Assembly: GCA_031261295.1 (NCBI GenBank)
Contig: JAISKT010000039.1
Span: 1 to 37,204, forward strand
DNA length: 37,204 nt
Direction: 5' to 3'
DNA from: Candidatus Symbiothrix sp.
Lineage (GTDB): Bacteria > Bacteroidota > Bacteroidia > Bacteroidales > Azobacteroidaceae
This document shows, piece by piece, positions 26,799 through 36,780 of the stretch. A model generated the notes under the pieces. The model made no database searches, was not told where the DNA came from, and saw only the letters and a program-made list of their open reading frames with translations. Within the stretch, counting starts at the first letter, position 1. Every line of letters starts with the position of its first letter. The position numbers and the translations under genes were made by a program.

Positions 26799-28379
26799 TT
26801 AAAATTCCGAGCTGAAGTGAAATTTGATTTCCGGAAAATCCTGTTGCGCCATTTGCAGCACATAATTGGAATCGGCCAGGAACACATCGCGCCCCTGTTT
26901 ATCCAAAGCCATATATTGGTATTTCCGTTTCTTGAAATTTTCCAATGCCTCCGGCGAATCGCTTTCTATCCAACAGGCTTTGTATAAATGGATAGGCTCC
27001 CATTTGCATTGAGCGCCGTATTCATGCAAAAGCCGGTATTGGATTACTTCAAATTGCAACTGTCCGACCGTTCCGATGATTTTCCGGCCATTGTATTGAT
27101 TGATAAAAAGTTGCGCCACGCCTTCGTCCGTCAATTGGTCGATGCCTTTGTTCAACTGTTTGGTTTTCAGCGGATCGGAGTTTTCAATGTACTTGAACAT
27201 TTCGGGAGAAAAACTGGGTAATCCTTTGAAATGCAGGTTTTCACCGGAAGTTAACGTATCGCCAATCTTGAAATTTCCCGTGTCGGGCAAACCGATAATA
27301 TCCCCGGCATAAGCCTCGTCAACCGTTTCTTTCTTTTGCGCCATAAAAGCGGTTGCTTGTGAAAATTTCATCTGCTTGTCGAACCGGACATGCTTGTAAT
27401 TGGCATTCCGCTCAAATTTTCCGGAACAAATTTTCAGGAAAGCAATGCAACTCCGGTGGTTGGGATCCATGTTGGCGTGAATCTTGAAAATGAAACCGGA
27501 AAACGGATCTTTTTCGGGCGTCACTTCCCTTTCTTCCGCTGTCACCGGACGGGGAGAGGGGGCAATTCGTACAAAACAATCCAACAGTTCTTTGACGCCG
27601 AAATTATTCAAAGCCGAACCGAAAAACACAGGAGCGATATCTCCTTTCAGGTAAGTATCCACATCAAATTCGGGATAAACACCTTTGATCAAATCCAAAT
27701 CGGCGCGAAGCCGTTCCGCCAAATCGCTTCCGATATATTTTTCCAGTTCGGGACTGTTAATATCCTTGAACTGAATGGATTCGGTAACGGTTTGTTTGCT
27801 GGGCGTATAAATATCCAATTTTTCTTCGTAGATATTGTACACGCCTTTGAATTTGCTGCCCATTTCAATCGGCCAACTCAAGGGTCGCACGTGGATGTGG
27901 AGTTCTTGTTCCAGTTCGTCCAGTAAATCGAAAGGATCTTTCCCGTCCCGGTCCATTTTATTGACAAAAACAATCACCGGTGTTTTGCGCATCCGGCAGA
28001 CTTCCATCAGTTTACGGGTTTGCGCTTCCACCCCTTTGGCAATATCGACCACGATAATCACGCTGTCCACGGCAGTCAACGTGCGGTAGGTATCTTCCGC
28101 AAAATCCTGATGGCCGGGCGTATCGAGGATATTGATTTTATAATCGTCGTAATCGAATCCCATGACCGAAGTGGCCACGGAAATACCCCGTTGTTTCTCG
28201 ATTTCCATCCAGTCGGAGGTAGCTGTTTTCTTTATCTTATTGGATTTGACCGCTCCCGCCACATGAATAGCTCCCCCAAAAAGCAAGAGTTTTTCGGTAA
28301 GGGTTGTTTTTCCCGCATCGGGATGGGAGACGATGGCAAAAGTTCTCCTTCTTTGTATTTCCTGGCTTAATTCAGACAT
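26799..28379 (-). CDS. prfC: Peptide chain release factor 3
   Basis: [42 protein letters not shown] GTPase motifs; start at [14 protein letters not shown]. Confidence 0.93.
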   Translation of the reverse strand: MSELSQEIQRRRTFAIVSHPDAGKTTLTEKLLLFGGAIHVAGAVKSNKIKKTATSDWMEIEKQRGISVATSVMGFDYDDYKINILDTPGHQDFAEDTYRTLTAVDSVIIVVDIAKGVEAQTRKLMEVCRMRKTPVIVFVNKMDRDGKDPFDLLDELEQELHIHVRPLSWPIEMGSKFKGVYNIYEEKLDIYTPSKQTVTESIQFKDINSPELEKYIGSDLAERLRADLDLIKGVYPEFDVDTYLKGDIAPVFFGSALNNFGVKELLDCFVRIAPSPRPVTAEEREVTPEKDPFSGFIFKIHANMDPNHRSCIAFLKICSGKFERNANYKHVRFDKQMKFSQATAFMAQKKETVDEAYAGDIIGLPDTGNFKIGDTLTSGENLHFKGLPSFSPEMFKYIENSDPLKTKQLNKGIDQLTDEGVAQLFINQYNGRKIIGTVGQLQFEVIQYRLLHEYGAQCKWEPIHLYKACWIESDSPEALENFKKRKYQYMALDKQGRDVFLADSNYVLQMAQQDFPEIKFHFSSEF

Positions 28380-28396
28380 TGTATGATAATTTGGCA

Positions 28397-28404
28397 CAAA
28401 AGTA
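28397..28404 (-). promoter_or_regulatory. -7 box TACTTTTG for prfC
   Basis: Minus-strand TACTTTTG 18 nt upstream of the start codon. Confidence 0.5.
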
Positions 28405-28538
28405 CGAATAATAATAGAAAAAGCCTATGATTTCTTTTACGGAAATATAAGCTCTATTCATACGTTTTGCTTGCTATTTAACGCATTTTTTATAACTTTG
28501 CCCATCGTTAAACTTATTTTATTAATATCATAAAGCAA

Positions 28539-29411
28539 ATGAAAACATTTAAATCGGTTCTTGTACTACTATCTTTGGTGATAATGATTTCTTGCGGCCC
28601 TTCCGACAAGAAAACAGTGGAAAAATTGGAGAAAAACATTGGTCTCCAAATGTATTCTCTTCGCGATGACATCAATAACGACGCGGTAGGTGTTGATTCT
28701 ATTATTAAGGTAATCGGCGAAATGGGTTACAAATATGTGGAAGCTGCCAGCTATTTCGACGGCCTTATTTACGGAATGCCTCCCGAAACATTCAAGGAAA
28801 AAGTAGAGGCTGCCGGTCTTATTTCACTTTCTTGCCACGTGCGTCAAGATATCACAGACAATATGGACGAAGTATGGGCTTGGTGGGACAAATGTATTGC
28901 CACCCACAAAGCAGCCGGTATGAAATACATCGTTCAACCGTCGATGCCGACTCCCGAAACAGTGGAAGGCCTTCAGGCGTATTGCGATTATTTCAATCAG
29001 GTAGCCGAAAAATGTAAAGCCGCCGGTCTGGAATTTGGTTATCACAACCACGCTTACGAATTTGAAAAAGTGTATGATGACGGCACCGTTATGTACGACT
29101 ACATGATTCAACACATGGATAAAGTATTTTTTGAATTAGATATTTACTGGTGTCAAAAAGGCGGCCGCTTAGCTACCGAATTATTCACCCAATATCCCGG
29201 CCGTTTCACGTTCCTGCATGTGAAAGACGAAGCGGAATTGGGACAAAGCGGTTATATGAATTTCGAAGATATATTCAATAATATTGATAAATCAGGTGCA
29301 AAATATCTTATCGTAGAAGTAGAAAGATACAACGTGCCCCCGGTAGAATCCGTAAAACAAAGCTTAGATTACCTGAACAACGCCGAATTCGTGAAAATAA
29401 CTAAAAACTAA
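28539..29411 (+). CDS. Sugar phosphate isomerase/epimerase-like TIM-barrel lipoprotein
   Basis: Lipobox MISCG; IGLQMYSLRDD, LEFGYHNHAYEF, FFELDIYWCQKGG, FLHVKDE motifs. Confidence 0.87.
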   Translation: MKTFKSVLVLLSLVIMISCGPSDKKTVEKLEKNIGLQMYSLRDDINNDAVGVDSIIKVIGEMGYKYVEAASYFDGLIYGMPPETFKEKVEAAGLISLSCHVRQDITDNMDEVWAWWDKCIATHKAAGMKYIVQPSMPTPETVEGLQAYCDYFNQVAEKCKAAGLEFGYHNHAYEFEKVYDDGTVMYDYMIQHMDKVFFELDIYWCQKGGRLATELFTQYPGRFTFLHVKDEAELGQSGYMNFEDIFNNIDKSGAKYLIVEVERYNVPPVESVKQSLDYLNNAEFVKITKN

Positions 29412-29490
29412 AAACTAAGAACTAAAAGTTGGCTGGCGCCTGTTATCGTGCGTCAGCCAACTTTTAGTTCTTAGTTTTTAGTTCTTAGTT
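29399..29490. repeat. Second heptameric (AACTAAR)n hairpin between convergent genes
   Basis: 4 heptamers + GGCTGGCGC...GCGTCAGCC core + 4 heptamers reversed; contains stop codons of both flanking genes. Confidence 0.9.
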
Positions 29491-32400
29491 CCCTCTATCC
29501 AGTGGCGGGCGTTTACGAAGGCTTCTATCCACGGGCTTACTTCGTTGTTTTTGTGTTTTTGCGGATAATGCGCCCATTGCCAGGGGAATATGGACCGTTC
29601 CAAGTGGGGCATCATTGCCAGGTGGCGGCCGTCTTTGGAACAAATGCCGGCTACGGCATAATCCGAACCGTTTGGATTGCCTGGATATTCACCGTATAGA
29701 TATTGCGCTACCACCGAGTATTTCTTTTCTTTCAGCGGCAGAGAAAATTTCCCTTCTCCGTGGGCTACCCAAATTCCTAATTTACTTCCGGCCAAGGAAC
29801 CGAACATCACCGATTGATTTTTCGGGATGGTCACCGATACAAATTCCGATTCAAATTTATGGGAATCGTTGTGAAGCATCACCGTTCGGTGTTTGTGTTC
29901 GGGGTTAATCAAATTCAGTTCGACCATCAACTGGCAACCGTTGCAGACACCCAAACTCAAGGTATCGGGACGTGCGTAGAATTTGGCCAATGCTTCTTTC
30001 GATTTTTCATTGTAAAGGAAAGCGCCCGCCCAACCTTTGGCCGAGCCTAAGACATCCGAATTGGAAAATCCGCCGCAGAAAACAATCAGGTTGACATCTT
30101 CCAGTGTTTCGCGCCCGGAAGCCAAGTCGGTCATGTGTACGTCTTTCACATCGAAACCGGCCAAGTATAACGAATAAGCCATTTCCCGTTCGCCATTGGT
30201 CCCTTTTTCCCTGATAATGGCCGCCTTGATACCCGATTGGTTTTTGCGGTCGGCCGAGATTTGATACGAATCCAATGTACCTTGGAACGATTTGGCGAAT
30301 TTGACTTCTAAGGGTTGTTGGCTGTAGTTTTCAAAACGTTTCTTGGCCAAGTGATGAGTTGATTGCTCCCGGTCTAATAAATAAGAAGAAGAAAACCAGA
30401 CATCCCGCAGGTAATCAATACCGAAATGATATTGGGCGTTATTTTTGGAAAGTAAAATATGACGTTCCTTTGTCGGCCGGCCTATCCGGACAAAACGAAC
30501 ACCTTGCTCAGTTAAGTACGTTTCCACTTTTTCCTTATTTTCTCCCTGAATGATAATACCCGGATTTTCGCTGAATAGTATTTTTATCACATCCTGTTCG
30601 GCGATACCGTCTAAGGTAATGTCAAGTCCGCCGGAACCATTGCCGAAGCACATTTCCAATAATGTGGTAATCATCCCACCGGCTGAAATATCGTGACCGG
30701 CCGCAATCAATTCGTTTTCAATCAAATACTGAACGGCATTGAAAGCGGTTTTGAAGTATTCCGTATCCTTTACAGTCGGAACTTCATCGCCTATCCGGTT
30801 CAACGATTGGGCAAAAGCCGAACCGCCTAATTTCAGCGTATCGGATGAAAAATCAATATAATACAATCTTTTACTTGATTTATTAATTACAACAGGAGAT
30901 ACAATCTTCTTAATATCAGATACTTCAGCTCCTGCCGAGATAATCACCGTCCCCGGAGAATACACTTTCAAAACTTCCCCTCTTTGGGAGGGGGTTGGGG
31001 GGAGGCTATATTTTTGTGTCATGGACAAAGAATCTTTTCCGGTAGGAATATTGATTCCCAAATCGCATGCAAATTTGGAACAAGCTTCCACCGCTTCGTA
31101 CAGACGGGCGTCTTCTCCCGGATTGCGGCAAGGCCACATCCAGTTGGCGCTCAATGAGACACTTGCCAACTGATTTTTCAAAGGGGCAAAAACGATGTTG
31201 GTCAACGCTTCCGCAATGGCCATCACCGAACCGGCGGCAGCATCCGCCAGAGCCACCTGCGGGGCATGACCGATGGAAGTGGCAATCCCGGCTTTCCCGC
31301 GGTAATCTAAGGCCACTGCGCCTAAATCGCTCAACGGCAATTGGATTTCACCCTGACATTGTTGACGGGCTACTTTTCCGGTTACCGAACGGTCCACCTT
31401 ATTTGTCAGCCAATCCTTGCAAGCCACCGCTTCCAACCGCAAAACATCTTCGAGGTATTCAGGAAGTTTCTTCAGGTGATATTCCGGCGCCTCAAAAGTT
31501 TCTTTTATCGTAACATCGTTCATAATCGTGCGCGGAGGTTTCCCGAAGAAATCGCACAGTTGCATATCTAAAGGCCGTTTTTCTTTTTCCTGTTCAAAAA
31601 CAAACTGCATATCCCCGGTCGTTTCCCCTACCACATACATCGGAGAACGTTCCCGTTCGGCGATTTGCTTTACGCGGGCAATATCTTCCGGTTTCAAAAC
31701 CAATCCCATCCGTTCCTGGCTTTCATTCCCGATAATTTCTTTCGCCGAAAGAGTCGGGTCGCCTACCGGAAGGTTGTCCATATTGATTTTCCCGCCGGTC
31801 GTTTCCACCAATTCGGAAAGGCAATTCAAATGGCCGCCTGCGCCGTGGTCGTGAATGGAAACAATCGGATTTTTATCGGATTCGGCCAAGGTACGGATTA
31901 CATTGGCTACCCGTTTTTGCATCTCCGGATTAGCGCGTTGCACGGCGTTCAATTCAATTCCGCTGGTATATTCCCCGGTATCGACAGACGAAACAGCGCC
32001 GCCACCCATCCCGATGCGGTAGTTATCGCCGCCCAGGATAACGATTTCTTCGCCCGCTTCCACGGTTCCTTTCAGGGCATCCTCTTTTTTAGCAAAACCG
32101 ACACCGCCGGCCAGCATAATCACTTTATCATAAGCAAATTGCTTGTTGTTTTCTTCATGTTCAAAAGTCAGGAGGGAACCGCAAATAAGCGGTTGACCGA
32201 ATTTATTTCCAAAATCGGAAGCCCCGTTGGATGCTTTAATCAGGATTTGTTCGGGTGTCTGGTACAGCCATTTGCGAGGCGGCATTGCCTGTTCCCACGG
32301 CCGTTTTTTCTCTGAGCGCGGATAAGCCGTCATATAAACAGCTGTTCCGGCAATCGGCAACGAAGCTTTCCCTCCGCCCAAACGGTCCCGGATTTCGCCA

Positions 32401-33197
32401 CCGGTTCCGGTAGCAGCGCCGTTGAACGGTTCTACGGTAGTCGGGAAATTATGCGTTTCCGCTTTCAGCGAAATAACGGTTTCAATCGCCTTGGTTTCAA
32501 AAAAATCGGGTTCATCGCCCCGGCCCGGCGCAAATTGCTCAATGACAGGCCCCTGACTAAACGCGACATTATCTTTGTAAGCGGAAATCAATTGATTGGG
32601 ATTGACTTTGGACGTTTTCTTTATCAATTGGAAGAGGGTAGATTCTTTTTCCACTCCGTCAATGACGAAGAGGCCATTGAAAATTTTGTGACGGCAATGT
32701 TCCGAATTTACCTGGGAGAAACCAAACACTTCGCTGTCAGTCAGTTTACGACCCAGTTTCGCACTTACCTCATTCAAATAATCAATTTCTTCGCCGTTCA
32801 AAGCCAAGCCTTCCTGCTGATTGTAAACGGCAATATCGTCAATGGAAATAATTTCGTCCGGTTTTTTGTTGATGGTAAAAATGTCCTGTCCAATACCCTT
32901 ATACACTTTTTGAAGCATCGGATCGTACGGGGCATGCGCGTTTTTAACCATCTGAAATTCTTCTATCCGAGTGATTCCTTCGATACCCATAATTTGGGTA
33001 ATTTCTACGGCATTGGTACTCCACGGCGTCACCATTTCACGGCGCGGCCCGATACAAAAAGAATCTATTTTACTTTCTTTCAATAATTTAGCTCCACTAA
33101 AAAGCCAAACCAACTTGTGGATGTCTTCCCGGGCCAATTGTACCGTTACTTCGACTGCTAAAATAGAATGAGTGAGCGTTTTGAAGAATAAAACCAT
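29478..33197 (-). CDS. purL: Phosphoribosylformylglycinamidine synthase
   Basis: 1239 aa; FSQVNSEHCRHKIFNG, SLKAETHNFPTTVEPFNGAATGTGGEIRD, HDHGAGGHLNCLSEL, C-terminal amidotransferase GVCNGCQ. Confidence 0.95.
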   Translation of the reverse strand: MVLFFKTLTHSILAVEVTVQLAREDIHKLVWLFSGAKLLKESKIDSFCIGPRREMVTPWSTNAVEITQIMGIEGITRIEEFQMVKNAHAPYDPMLQKVYKGIGQDIFTINKKPDEIISIDDIAVYNQQEGLALNGEEIDYLNEVSAKLGRKLTDSEVFGFSQVNSEHCRHKIFNGLFVIDGVEKESTLFQLIKKTSKVNPNQLISAYKDNVAFSQGPVIEQFAPGRGDEPDFFETKAIETVISLKAETHNFPTTVEPFNGAATGTGGEIRDRLGGGKASLPIAGTAVYMTAYPRSEKKRPWEQAMPPRKWLYQTPEQILIKASNGASDFGNKFGQPLICGSLLTFEHEENNKQFAYDKVIMLAGGVGFAKKEDALKGTVEAGEEIVILGGDNYRIGMGGGAVSSVDTGEYTSGIELNAVQRANPEMQKRVANVIRTLAESDKNPIVSIHDHGAGGHLNCLSELVETTGGKINMDNLPVGDPTLSAKEIIGNESQERMGLVLKPEDIARVKQIAERERSPMYVVGETTGDMQFVFEQEKEKRPLDMQLCDFFGKPPRTIMNDVTIKETFEAPEYHLKKLPEYLEDVLRLEAVACKDWLTNKVDRSVTGKVARQQCQGEIQLPLSDLGAVALDYRGKAGIATSIGHAPQVALADAAAGSVMAIAEALTNIVFAPLKNQLASVSLSANWMWPCRNPGEDARLYEAVEACSKFACDLGINIPTGKDSLSMTQKYSLPPTPSQRGEVLKVYSPGTVIISAGAEVSDIKKIVSPVVINKSSKRLYYIDFSSDTLKLGGSAFAQSLNRIGDEVPTVKDTEYFKTAFNAVQYLIENELIAAGHDISAGGMITTLLEMCFGNGSGGLDITLDGIAEQDVIKILFSENPGIIIQGENKEKVETYLTEQGVRFVRIGRPTKERHILLSKNNAQYHFGIDYLRDVWFSSSYLLDREQSTHHLAKKRFENYSQQPLEVKFAKSFQGTLDSYQISADRKNQSGIKAAIIREKGTNGEREMAYSLYLAGFDVKDVHMTDLASGRETLEDVNLIVFCGGFSNSDVLGSAKGWAGAFLYNEKSKEALAKFYARPDTLSLGVCNGCQLMVELNLINPEHKHRTVMLHNDSHKFESEFVSVTIPKNQSVMFGSLAGSKLGIWVAHGEGKFSLPLKEKKYSVVAQYLYGEYPGNPNGSDYAVAGICSKDGRHLAMMPHLERSIFPWQWAHYPQKHKNNEVSPWIEAFVNARHWIEGTKN

Positions 33198-33341
33198 TTG
33201 AATTTATGAATTATGAGTTACCACTATGAACTAAGCCACTTTTCGAGGACAAAAGTAATAAAAAAATAGTATTTTTGTTCAATCTAAAGATGATTTGCTT
33301 ACGCAAAAAATCCAGTTCTATTAGAAATAATTGTAATAATA

Positions 33342-33373
33342 TTTGCAGGTTATAAAATAATAACCTATCTTCG
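33342..33373 (+). promoter_or_regulatory. Promoter TTTG-N20-TATCTTCG with palindrome AGGTTAT-N6-ATAACCT in the spacer
   Basis: TTTG 33342-33345; palindrome 33347-33366; TATCTTCG 33366-33373; ATG at 33405. Confidence 0.6.
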
Positions 33374-33404
33374 TGTAATAATTATAAACCCAACAAATTT
33401 AAAC

Positions 33405-33641
33405 ATGCCAACATTATTAATTTTATTCGGACTAAGATTTTATTTTTACACTCGTGACCACGAACCTATTCATGTGCATGTAGAAAGTTCTGACGGCGAA
33501 GCAAAATTTGAAATCGAAAATGAAGTTATACTCGTATCAAACAAAGGCTTAAAGCGAAAAGACCTCAAATTGGCTGAAAGCATTTTGGAAGAAAACAAAG
33601 AAAATTTCATTAACGAATGGAAAAAGGTTTTCGGTGAATAA
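33405..33641 (+). CDS. DUF4160 protein (toxin-antitoxin-like)
   Basis: FGLRFYFYTRDHEPIHVHVESSDGEAKFEIEN matches DUF4160. Confidence 0.88.
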   Translation: MPTLLILFGLRFYFYTRDHEPIHVHVESSDGEAKFEIENEVILVSNKGLKRKDLKLAESILEENKENFINEWKKVFGE

Positions 33642-34086
33642 TTTCCGAAATCTTTTCCACTATAAAAACGGAAGGGATATGAAAATAAAGAAATTATGGT
33701 TTGACAACGAAAAAATATTCGTGCTTACCGATGATGAAAAACAACTGTGGCAATCACTTCTTTGGTATCCGCGTTTGCAAAATGCAACGCAGGAACAACG
33801 GAATAACTACCGAATAACAAACACCGGTATTCGTTGGGAAGAGATTGACGAAGATATGTCTTTTGAAAGTTTCTTCTATGACGAACCGGAGCCTACCGGA
33901 ATAGCTAAAGTATTTCATCAATACCCTGAACTGAACGTATCGGCCATAGCAAGGCGCATGGGAATGAAACAAAGTTTATTGGCTGCCTATGTCAGTGGAT
34001 CAAAGAAACCATCGATAGAACGAACAAAGGCAATTGAAAAAACAATACATAATTTCGGAAAAGAACTAAGCGCTATTCAATTTTGA
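33634..34086 (+). CDS. DUF2442 protein with C-terminal HTH (likely starts at MKIKKLWFDN, 33679)
   Basis: LTDDEKQLWQSLLWYPRLQNATQEQRNNYRITNTGIRWEEIDEDMSFESFF is DUF2442; C-terminal HTH. Confidence 0.85.
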   Translation: MNNFRNLFHYKNGRDMKIKKLWFDNEKIFVLTDDEKQLWQSLLWYPRLQNATQEQRNNYRITNTGIRWEEIDEDMSFESFFYDEPEPTGIAKVFHQYPELNVSAIARRMGMKQSLLAAYVSGSKKPSIERTKAIEKTIHNFGKELSAIQF

Positions 34087-34228
34087 ATCAACAATTCTAA
34101 TTGACTTCGCTCCGGGCTGAGATGCTTGCAATGTTTTATTTATAAAAAATAAAATACGTAAGTGGATATTGAAAATTAATGTAATATTTGCATGACTTAT
34201 ATTTTGCATGACTTGATTTTTTAACACA

Positions 34229-35167
34229 ATGCAGCTAAAAGAACCCATTGAAGATTTGTTTCAGGAACAATTGCAGGACTGGCCGTTAGCGGCCGGGAAT
34301 TATGCGGATTTGCAACAGGTGTTGTGGAAAGATATTGATTTTGAGGGTTTTGAAATAAAAATTCAATTCAATCCCGAACGCATCCGTTCTTCAGGCGCGA
34401 AAGTAGATCGTTCTTCGATTCAACAACGGCCGTGTCTTCTCTGTGCCGGAAATCGTCCTCCGGAGCAAAAGGGACTGGATTATCCGCCCCATTATACTCT
34501 TTTGCTGAATCCGTATCCGATTTTTCCCCGGCACCTGACCATTCCCGATACCCGGCACGTTTCCCAACAAATCCAAGGCCGGATAAAGGACTTTTTGTCA
34601 TTAGCGCGGGATTTACCGGATTATACGCTGTTGTACAACGGGCCGAAAAGCGGCGCTTCCGCTCCCGACCATTTTCATTTTCAAGCCGGAAATAAAGGTT
34701 TTTTGCCGGTTGAACACGATATTCATTTTTTCCCCGGAAAAAAATTACTCAAACAAGAGGCATTGGGAAGTATTTATTCTATGGAAAATTATCTTCGCCA
34801 TTGTTTTGTTTACGAAAGCAATCACGAAGAATGGTTGCTTACCCGGTTCCATCAATTGACCCAATTATTACAGGCGGTTCAACCGGCGGAAGAAGAACCC
34901 ATGTTCAACCTGATTGGTTGGAAAGAAGAAAGCCATTGGCAGTTGGTTGTTTTCCCGCGAAAGCAGCACCGGCCGCGCCAATTTTACGAAACCGGTGATA
35001 ATCAGCTGCTTCTTTCTCCGGGAGTTGTTGATTTTGGCGGCGTTTTAGTCGTTCCCCGCAAAGAAGATTTCGATAAAATAGATAAAAATGTTTTGATTGA
35101 TATATATTCACAATTAACTTTGAGCGATGAAGCAACCCGAAATATCTGTCGGCATCTTATCGGCTGA
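34229..35167 (+). CDS. DUF4922 protein (HIT / GDP-sugar phosphorylase-like)
   Basis: CLLCAGNRPPEQKGL, GPKSGASAPDHFHFQAG HIT-like motif. Confidence 0.83.
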   Translation: MQLKEPIEDLFQEQLQDWPLAAGNYADLQQVLWKDIDFEGFEIKIQFNPERIRSSGAKVDRSSIQQRPCLLCAGNRPPEQKGLDYPPHYTLLLNPYPIFPRHLTIPDTRHVSQQIQGRIKDFLSLARDLPDYTLLYNGPKSGASAPDHFHFQAGNKGFLPVEHDIHFFPGKKLLKQEALGSIYSMENYLRHCFVYESNHEEWLLTRFHQLTQLLQAVQPAEEEPMFNLIGWKEESHWQLVVFPRKQHRPRQFYETGDNQLLLSPGVVDFGGVLVVPRKEDFDKIDKNVLIDIYSQLTLSDEATRNICRHLIG

Positions 35168-36230
35168 CGAAATCCATGTTCAAAACAATCCGGCCAACGC
35201 TTCTTTTATCCTGAAAGAGGTGCCTATCGGAATTAATTTCCATTGGGAACGGAAAGAAGACCAGGAATTTAAAGGCGAATTGAAAATCATCCGTGAAGGA
35301 GATAAACTGACGGTCCTAAATATCATTCCCATAGAGGATTACTTAGTGAGTGTCATTTCTTCGGAAATGAGCGCCACCGGTTATATTGAATTGTTGAAAG
35401 CCCACGCTGTGATTTCCCGCAGTTGGCTGTTGGCGCAGAAAGAAAAAGCTTCGCAACTTCATCAGTCTCAGTTCGTTTATTCGCCTGTTACCGAAACGGC
35501 TGACGAATATATCCGTTGGTACGACCGGGAAGATCATGCGCATTTTGATGTTTGTGCAGACGACCATTGCCAACGCTATCAGGGAATTACGCGCGCTTCT
35601 ACACCGGAAGTAAAAGAAGCGGTTGAAAGCACTTTCGGGGAAGTCTTAATGTATGATGGAAAGATTTGTGATACCCGCTTTTCAAAATGTTGCGGCGGCA
35701 TCACCGAAAAATTTGAAAATTGTTGGGAACCGGTTCCGCACCCCTATTTGGATAGTGTTGCAGATCCTTTTTGTAATACCAACGACCAAAAGGTGTTGAG
35801 CCAGGTACTAAACAATTATGACCGGGAAACCCGGGACTTTTACCGTTGGACAGTGGAATATTCCCGGGAAGAAATCAGCGATTTGATCCGGAGGAAATCC
35901 GGTTGGGATTTTGGGGAGATTCTGGATTTAATTCCGGTGGAAAGAGGCCCGTCGGGGCGTATCATCCGCTTAAAAATCGTTGGAACTCAACTGACTAAGA
36001 CCATCGGCAAAGAATTGTTTATCCGCAAAGCCTTATCGGAAACCCATTTGTACAGTTCGGCTTTTGAAGTAAAAAAAGAAAAGGATAAATTCATATTAAA
36101 CGGCTCCGGCTGGGGGCATGGCGTTGGGTTGTGTCAGATTGGAGCGGCTGTCATGGCGAAAGAGGGATACACATATAAAGAGATATTGGCGCATTATTTT
36201 TCCGGCGCCGAATTAAAAAAATGCTATTGA
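35127..36230 (+). CDS. SpoIID/LytB-domain protein
   Basis: IEDYLVSVISSEMSATGYIELLKAHAVISRSWLL and GSGWGHGVGLCQIGAAVMAKEGYTYKEILAHYF. Confidence 0.92.
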   Translation: MKQPEISVGILSADEIHVQNNPANASFILKEVPIGINFHWERKEDQEFKGELKIIREGDKLTVLNIIPIEDYLVSVISSEMSATGYIELLKAHAVISRSWLLAQKEKASQLHQSQFVYSPVTETADEYIRWYDREDHAHFDVCADDHCQRYQGITRASTPEVKEAVESTFGEVLMYDGKICDTRFSKCCGGITEKFENCWEPVPHPYLDSVADPFCNTNDQKVLSQVLNNYDRETRDFYRWTVEYSREEISDLIRRKSGWDFGEILDLIPVERGPSGRIIRLKIVGTQLTKTIGKELFIRKALSETHLYSSAFEVKKEKDKFILNGSGWGHGVGLCQIGAAVMAKEGYTYKEILAHYFSGAELKKCY

Positions 36231-36293
36231 ATTTCAAAAAAGATAGTTTTCATCACCCCTTGAAAATCCTGAAGTTTGGAATTACTCAGGTAC

Positions 36294-36333
36294 TGTAAAT
36301 ACTAATTTAGCGTAGCCAATTGCGTAGCGGTTA
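36294..36333 (+). repeat. Diverged fragment of the 320-bp repeat family
   Basis: TGTAAATACTAATTTAGCGTAGCCAATTGCGTAGCGGTTA versus TGTAAATACTAATTTAGCATAGCCAATCGCGGAGCGATTA at 81-120. Confidence 0.85.
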
Positions 36334-36357
36334 GGGAATATATGGTATAGTTCAATG

Positions 36358-36780
36358 TTATAATGTAGCAATAATAGTTTCAAATTCTTTGTATGTCATT
36401 ATTTTAGTCCGATTATGAGTTCGTAACACCAGCAAATCTTTATCGCCTGTCAAAAGATAATCTGCTTTAACGGTTTCAGTAAAAGCGAGCAAATACAAGT
36501 CTTTGGCATCCCTCAAACCGGACGACACAGCAACATCCGTTATGGGACTCCAAATGCAAGAAACGTTCATTAACTCCAATGTTTTTTCTATATGCTCTGC
36601 AGTGGTATATTTTCTGATTTTTTCGCGGGAGGCAATCCGTAGAAACTCCACTTTTAATTCTTCACACATATATATTGAAACAGAATTATTGTTACACAAA
36701 GAACGTAATTCCAATAGTCTTTTACCGATAAGCAATGAAATCCAGAGATTTGTATCAATGATTATTTTACATTTTGCCAT
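36358..36780 (-). CDS. PIN-domain toxin (putative toxin-antitoxin, PIN family)
   Basis: IIIDTNLWISLLIGKRL, GLRDAKDLYLLAFTETVKADYLLTGDKDLL. Confidence 0.88.
   Translation of the reverse strand: MAKCKIIIDTNLWISLLIGKRLLELRSLCNNNSVSIYMCEELKVEFLRIASREKIRKYTTAEHIEKTLELMNVSCIWSPITDVAVSSGLRDAKDLYLLAFTETVKADYLLTGDKDLLVLRTHNRTKIMTYKEFETIIATL

Noticed and set aside
27390-27926. 178-aa + strand ORF
   Set aside because: Antisense to prfC GTPase.
31665-32315. 216-aa and 211-aa (32451-33086) + strand ORFs
   Set aside because: Antisense to purL.
34187-34214. 12-bp direct repeat TTTGCATGACTT (34187-34198, 34203-34214) before the DUF4922 gene
   Set aside because: Only two copies in an AT-rich leader; may be a tandem duplication or operator but too little evidence to claim.
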